A DNA stretch of 64,000 nt from Tetraselmis striata (Eukaryota > Chlorophyta > Chlorodendrophyceae > Chlorodendrales > Chlorodendraceae), in contig VCJN01002216.1 in the NCBI GenBank assembly GCA_006384855.1, positions 1 to 64,000 of the forward strand, in the 5' to 3' direction. Below the pieces are notes generated by a model. It was given only the letters and a program-made list of their open reading frames with translations, ran no database searches and was not told the DNA's origin. Both the position numbers and the translations under genes were made by a program. Below are positions 59,445-64,000 of this stretch, piece by piece. Each line of letters opens with the position of its first letter. The first letter of the stretch is position 1.

Positions 59445-60251
59445 TCACTGACGGCATGTCTCGCTCTCCTTCAGCTCCTGGGCCGTCCGCCGCCTCACCC
59501 TGCGCACCCTACCAGCCGCGCGTGCCTTCTCGGAAGCCTCACACACGGCGGCGCGAGTCGCGTCGTGGAACGCGTCCCTGACATGGCGGAACTCCGCCCT
59601 CACCGTGGCCGTGGTCGGGCAGAGGACTGCCCGCTGATGGGTCGCCATGCATGGGTACTTGGGGCCGCACAAAGCCGGGGTGCCGTCGCAGCAACACTCC
59701 CAGTCCGTCCGTTGGCCGCAGTCCACGCATGACGGGCGTCCGGCCAGGACACGCACATGATAGTGCATGTGGCCGCCTCCCGCCACTGCTCGTAGTGCTC
59801 CGGTCAACATGGCGACGAGCAAGTCGGCATGTCCCGCAGGTGGCTGCGGGGCGGGTGGCGCGAGCGCAGCCTCGCTCGCCTCGACAACCCCCTCAGCCCG
59901 ATCAGTCGCCTCGACCACGACCTCCTCCGCCTCCTGACGCGGCGCACCAGGCGCATCATCGTCGCCTGGCAGGGCGTCCCCCCCCGCAACGGCGCCGTCG
60001 GCGGTGGCCGACGCCGTCGTGGCGGGGTGTTGTGAGGAGGTGGCCCTAGACATAGGTGGGGCCGGCACCGCCATGTGTTGCTCCACATGCGGTGCGGTTC
60101 CTGACGCGACAGCTCCGTCGCACCAGTACCAGCGCCGGCACCCCACGCCTGCTGGGATTACCACCAACCGGCATGTTTCCTTTGGGAGGCGGTTCATCCG
60201 CGTGGGAGGTGAGCGGCGGTGCCTGTGTGGGTGTGAATACTGCCCGGCCAT
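59445..60251 (-). CDS. Unit minus-strand gene, copy 2: protein with piggyBac-like C-terminal cysteine-rich domain
   Basis: An open frame of 268 codons. The first half is Ala/Pro/Glu-rich and low in complexity. From about residue 170 it reads SCVDCGQRTDWECCCDG, then ALCGPKYPCMATHQRA, giving C-x2-C-x8-C-x-C-x6-C-x5-C-x3-H. This spacing resembles the zinc-binding tail of piggyBac-type transposases (C-x2-C...WxCxxC...LC...C...H). A basic helix (AAGRVRRVRRRTAQEL) ends the protein. No DDD catalytic core is seen in this frame, so it is either a tail-only gene or the last exon of a longer one. The frame is conserved but broken in copy 1. It converges with the plus-strand gene of the same unit. Confidence 0.5.
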   Translation of the reverse strand: MAGQYSHPHRHRRSPPTRMNRLPKETCRLVVIPAGVGCRRWYWCDGAVASGTAPHVEQHMAVPAPPMSRATSSQHPATTASATADGAVAGGDALPGDDDAPGAPRQEAEEVVVEATDRAEGVVEASEAALAPPAPQPPAGHADLLVAMLTGALRAVAGGGHMHYHVRVLAGRPSCVDCGQRTDWECCCDGTPALCGPKYPCMATHQRAVLCPTTATVRAEFRHVRDAFHDATRAAVCEASEKARAAGRVRRVRRRTAQELKESETCRQ

Positions 60252-60286
60252 TAGGGCTCCCGCCGCCTGCCGCTCCGCCGACCCAA

Positions 60287-61040
60287 GCCGCGGCGTGTGC
60301 TGCGCCCCGCATAGTCGCCTCGAATATAATATACATGACGCGGGGACGGGGGGGGGGGGGGGGGATTCGTGCGTTTCGTATGTCGGCGGAAAGGCGTGCG
60401 AAGCTGCGGCTGGCGAAGGTGGTGGAAATAAGCGTGGCGGCGTCGGCGGCGTATTACCGTGCGTGCATGCGTGCGCAACCCCGCGGCAGCAAGCGCCGGA
60501 CTCGGCGTGTGCCGGCGGCAGAGCTGCGAAGCCATGGACACGGTACGGGATGCCAAGTTTGGCTAAGCAACTGCCGAGGCTGGCGGCTTAACCCCCATGT
60601 CCGGCGGTTAAGGGACGGAAAGTGCGTAGAAGTTGATCGGCAAAGCGGGCATATAAGCCTGGCTGTGCTAGGTTCCTATTAAGTAATGGCGGTTTGTGCT
60701 AAGTAATTCGTAGGGGTGGAACATGCAGCGCAGGTAGGGGGCGGTATAAATGAGGCCGGGCACATATACTGCTCCACGAAACGACACTGTCGCACGTGTA
60801 GTTGAATAGACGCCCCCCCCCCCCCCCCCCGCCGGGTCGGCCCGCCGGGTCGGCCCGCCGACCCGCCACGGCATGTAATATCTGTCATGCATCGCCGGGG
60901 TATGTGTGAGTGGATGCCCCGCCGCCTCACACCCCCCCCCCCACCCCCCCCCCCCCCCCCCCCATTTACACTTGTGCACTCATTAAGTTTGGGCTGGTTT
61001 CGGAGCAGTACATGTACGTATGTATATACATACAATGGAA
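60287..61040. other. Intergenic with poly-C tracts; one small basic frame
   Basis: C tracts at 60813-60830 and 60933-60962. A plus-strand frame at 60379-60682 begins MSAERRAKLRLAKVVEIS and is Arg-rich; no domain or splice support. GGTTTCGGAGCAGT at about 61000 is another dispersed-motif copy. Confidence 0.45.
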
Positions 61041-62600
61041 CGTAGGACCTGCGCGGAAAGAGGCGGGGCTGGCGGAGTGCGTTGGGGGTGCGTAGAGTAG
61101 CGTGTTGGTGAGATTCGGGGTGCATCGGACGCCGGATGCCCATCCACCCAGCGTAAAAGACGCGTACGTAATATTCACACTATATATATTCACACGCAAA
61201 TGTGTGAAAACCGGACATACCGTGCCGGATGGGTGGGAATACGGCGTCCGATGCAGCCAAAACCCCAGGGACACGCTATTCTATGCACCGCCAATGCACT
61301 CCGCCAGCACCGCCTCATTCTCTGTCGATTTCGAAAACGCCTTCACATTATCCACCGCTAATTGCAATTGCCACCGTGTAATGTTGTCACGATGTGCGCA
61401 CACAACAACACTTACTACCGGTTCCGACGCGGATGGAGGCGAGGCTTGCGGAGTGCGTTGGGGGTGCGTAGAGTAGCGTGCTGCAAATAATTGGGGTGCA
61501 TCGGACGCCGGATGCCCATCCACCCGGCGTAAAAGACGCGTAATATTCACACTTTATTAACACACAAATGTGTGAAAACCGGACATTCCGTGCCGGATGG
61601 GTGGGAATACGGCGTCCGATGCAGCCAAAACCCCAGCACCACGCTATTCTATGCACCGCCAATGCACTCCGCCAGCACCGCCTCATTCTCTGTCGATTTC
61701 GAAAACGCCTTCACATTATCCACCGCTAATTGCAATTGCCACCGTGTAATATGTTGTCACGATGTGCGCACACAACAACACTTACTACCGGTTCCGACGC
61801 GGATGGAGGCGAGGCTTGCGGAGTGCGTTGGGGGTGCGTAGAGTAGCGTGCTGCAAATAATTGGGGTGCATCGGACGCCGGATGCCCATCCACCCGGCGT
61901 AAAAGACGCGTAATATTCACACTTTATTAACACACAAATGTGTGAAAACCGGACATTCCGTGCCGGATGGGTGGGAATACGGCGTCCGATGCAGCCAAAA
62001 CCCCATCCAGCACCACGCTATTCTATGCACCGCCAATGCACTCCGCCAGCACCGCCTCATTCTCTGTCGATTTCGAAAACGCCTTCACATTATCCACCGC
62101 TAATTGCAATTGCCACCGTGTAATATGTTGTCACGATGTGCGCACACAACAACACTTACTACCGGTTCCGACGCGGATGGAGGCGAGGCTTGCGGAGTGC
62201 GTTGGGGGTGCGTAGAGTAGCGTGCTGCAAATAATTGGGGTGCATCGGACGCCGGATGCCCATCCACCCGGCGTAAAAGACGCGTAATATTCACACTTTA
62301 TTAACACACAAATGTGTAAAAACCGGACATTCCGTGCCGGATGGGTGGGAATACGGCGTCCGATGCAGCCAAAACCCCAGGGACACGCTATTCTATGCAC
62401 CGCCAATGCACTCCGCCAGCACCGCCTCATTCTCTGTCGATTTCGAAAACGCCTTCACATTATCCACCGCTAATAATTGCAATTGCCACCGTGTAATGTT
62501 GTCACGATGTGCGCACACAACAACACTTACTACCGGTTCCGACGCGGATGGAGGCGAGGCTTGCGGAGTGCACTGGCGGTGCACAGACTAGCGGGAGACT
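61041..62600. repeat. ~370-bp tandem satellite with internal foldback arms (about four copies)
   Basis: The phrase GTGCGTTGGGGGTGCGTAG recurs at about 61077, 61453, 61823 and 62197 (periods 376, 370, 374). Within each unit GCATCGGACGCCGGATGCCC...GGCG is mirrored about 100 bp later by CGGCGTCCGATGC, and the outer part GCGGAGTGCGTTGGGG...TAGCGTG is mirrored by CACGCTATTCTATGCACC...CACTCCGC. The centre is a hairpin, TTCACAC...GTGTGAA. So each unit contains an imperfect inverted repeat with arms of about 80-100 bp plus a unique ~130-bp spacer holding TTCGAAAACGCCTTCAC and CTACCGGTTCCGACGCGG. Confidence 0.9.
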
Positions 62601-62900
62601 AGATCCATTGTCGCTTATTTACAAGCACGGGCGGTGCTGCCAGACCTGATCGTCTACGGCCGATATAATATTCACACTAAATTAACATCGGTGCACACCG
62701 CCGCACACCGCCGCACACCGCTGCGCGCGCACATTCGTCGCACACATTATCCCGGATTCACTCGCCGTATCCATTACGCCGTGCTACTTCAACAATAAAC
62801 ATTGCGAAATTACACCGACACAATGCCGCACCGACTAGCTCTTGACAATACGTGCATATAAATAGTAGTGGCGCGCTGCTCCTCGCCTCCGATGTGTCGT
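62601..62900. other. Flank of satellite; short CACACCGCCG tandem
   Basis: Three to four copies of GCACACCGCC at about 62690-62725. No gene. Confidence 0.6.
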
Positions 62901-62949
62901 TGACTGCTGCGGAAGGCGGTCGTCGACTGGGTGTTAGTTTCTCCACCTC

Positions 62950-63608
62950 GGCCGCCCGCCCCCCCCCCCCCCCCCCCCCCGCCCCCCCCCCCCCCCCCCC
63001 TTCACCGCTCACAGCGCCATGGCCGACCTCGCCCCCCCGGGCAAACGTGGGCGGCGAGCCTTGTTGTCTCGCGTGTCCGCGCCGCCGGCATCGAGGAGGA
63101 CGAGAAAGACATGAGGAAACGCGTGACAAGGTGGGCGCGCAACAAAACACTCCATCCTCCACATTAGCACGCACCCACTCGTGGCTAACTTGTGCCGCGC
63201 GCAGGTTCGTCCGGGAGCGCCGTTAAGGCCCACCTCAACGCCAAGGCTTCCACAGTGCCAGCGGCGCAACTCGTGGTGGCCGAGGAGGCCGCATCCTCAG
63301 CCGCTTAAAGGCGAAACGATTGTGGCTTGTTGTGGGTGTCTGGGCACAGGGGGCGTCCCGACGCGAAGGTAAGGAAGCTCATGGCGGCGTCGTCGACGGC
63401 ACAGCCTCCCGGGGTGGTGAAGACACTGACGGATGACAAGAAGCGGAAGAGGCCAGTGAAGAAACGCCGAGGTAAGAAACTGACGGTCGCGGAGTCGGAG
63501 GCGCAGGCGGAGGCGCAGGCGGAGGCGGAGGCGGAGGCGGAGGCGGAGGCAGCGAGATCGTCGAAGCGGAGGGTCCCGCGGGCACGCAAGAACAAGAACA
63601 AGCAGTAG
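62950..63608 (+). CDS. Possible small basic nuclear-type protein, weakly supported
   Basis: After poly-C tracts at 62960-63000, the plus strand shows AAGIEEDEKDMRKRVTR to a donor near 63132, then after an acceptor near 63206 either FVRERR and a stop or an Ala-rich frame. A third stretch at about 63355-63608 reads DDKKRKRPVKKRRGKK, an (EA)n-type run (AEAQAEAEAEAEAEA, coded by GGAGGC repeats), then SSKRRVPRARKNKNKQ and a stop. The composition suggests a nucleic-acid-binding or nucleolar-type tail. Joins are uncertain and it may belong to a mobile element. Confidence 0.3.
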
Positions 63609-64000
63609 CCCCCGCCCCCTTACCCCCCCCCCCCCCCCCCCCCCAGGCGGGAGCGGCTGGCGGCGAGGGGGGGCGGGGGGGGGCGGGGCGGGCGTGGTCC
63701 CCCCGCCCCCGCACCCCCCCCCCCCCCCCCCCCCCGGGCCACATCCCCGATGGCAGCTGTCGCGAATATTGTAATTCAAACATTCTTCGGCAAACCGCTG
63801 CCTGCCCCGCCCTCCCCCTCGCGAATATTTATGTAACGTGAGCACTCTTTGGCAAAACATGGCAGCCAAACCGCCCATCTGATGACCTTTGATCGGACGG
63901 CTGGCAGGCCCGTTCAGCAGTACTAGCTATAATGTACACAAAATCCCCACTTTGGCCGAATAGTACGGCTGAGATTTGCGCTCCCATGTACTAATAGTCG
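63609..64000. other. Poly-C/poly-G tracts, no gene
   Basis: C tracts at 63624 and 63713 with G-rich DNA between them (63669-63690). GCGAATATT...TTTGGCAAA phrases occur twice (63761-63795 and 63821-63860), a short diverged duplication. Confidence 0.6.

Larger units (their letters stand above)
55990..60286. repeat. 4.3-kb unit, copy 2 of the tandem duplication
   Basis: Directly follows copy 1. Longer because the 30-bp repeat is expanded. Its right end GCTCCGCCGACCCA is followed by unrelated AGCCGCGGCG. Both genes of the unit have more open frame here than in copy 1, so copy 2 is nearer the ancestral form. Confidence 0.92.

Overview
This is nuclear eukaryotic DNA, most likely from a green alga. 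Genes are split by many short GT-AG introns, coding exons are GC-rich, and the recognisable proteins (Bax inhibitor-1, a CML21-like EF-hand protein, a C1D/Rrp47 exosome cofactor, a very large coiled-coil protein with a kinesin-like C-terminus) fit the green lineage. The lineage is inferred from the EF-hand family and the overall gene style, not proven. Very long G or C homopolymers (15-40 bases) are scattered throughout, mostly in introns and intergenic DNA. All exon calls were made by eye from open frames, splice sites and phase.

Layout. 1-970: no gene, one perfect hairpin of a motif that recurs through the window. 980-2661 (-): tyrosinase-like type-3 copper protein with frame breaks. 3396-24418 (-): one giant gene of about 39 exons encoding a coiled-coil protein of roughly 2,900 residues that ends in a kinesin-like motor domain whose nucleotide-binding motifs look lost. 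Its introns hold a 54-bp tandem array, microsatellites and copies of the dispersed motif. 24955-29100: repeat-rich composite without a convincing gene. 30105-30690: weak acidic-protein candidate. 31814-33099 (+): C1D/Rrp47. 33950-37000: nested transposons (Ty3/gypsy pieces in two orientations, a palindrome-bearing insertion, and a tRNA-derived SINE with a perfect 15-bp target duplication). 37466-38874 (+): Bax inhibitor-1. 39300-40609 (-): CML21-like EF-hand protein. 41990-45771 (-): decayed non-LTR retrotransposon. 46038-47190 (-): unrecognised coiled-coil/CPCC gene. 47200-51990: repeats, palindromes and a Ty1/copia-like gag relic. 51996-60286: a 4-kb unit duplicated in tandem, each copy carrying a plus-strand multi-exon frame with an expandable 30-bp coding repeat and a minus-strand gene with a piggyBac-like cysteine-rich tail. 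61040-62600: four copies of a ~370-bp satellite that folds back on itself. 62900-63608: weak basic-protein candidate.

The three compact housekeeping genes (C1D, BI-1, CML21-like) have perfectly phased exons and look functional. They sit as islands between mobile-element debris. The most unusual items are the motor-dead kinesin-like giant, the coding-strand bias of poly-C tracts in introns, and the tandem 4-kb unit with a 3-versus-about-20 repeat expansion.
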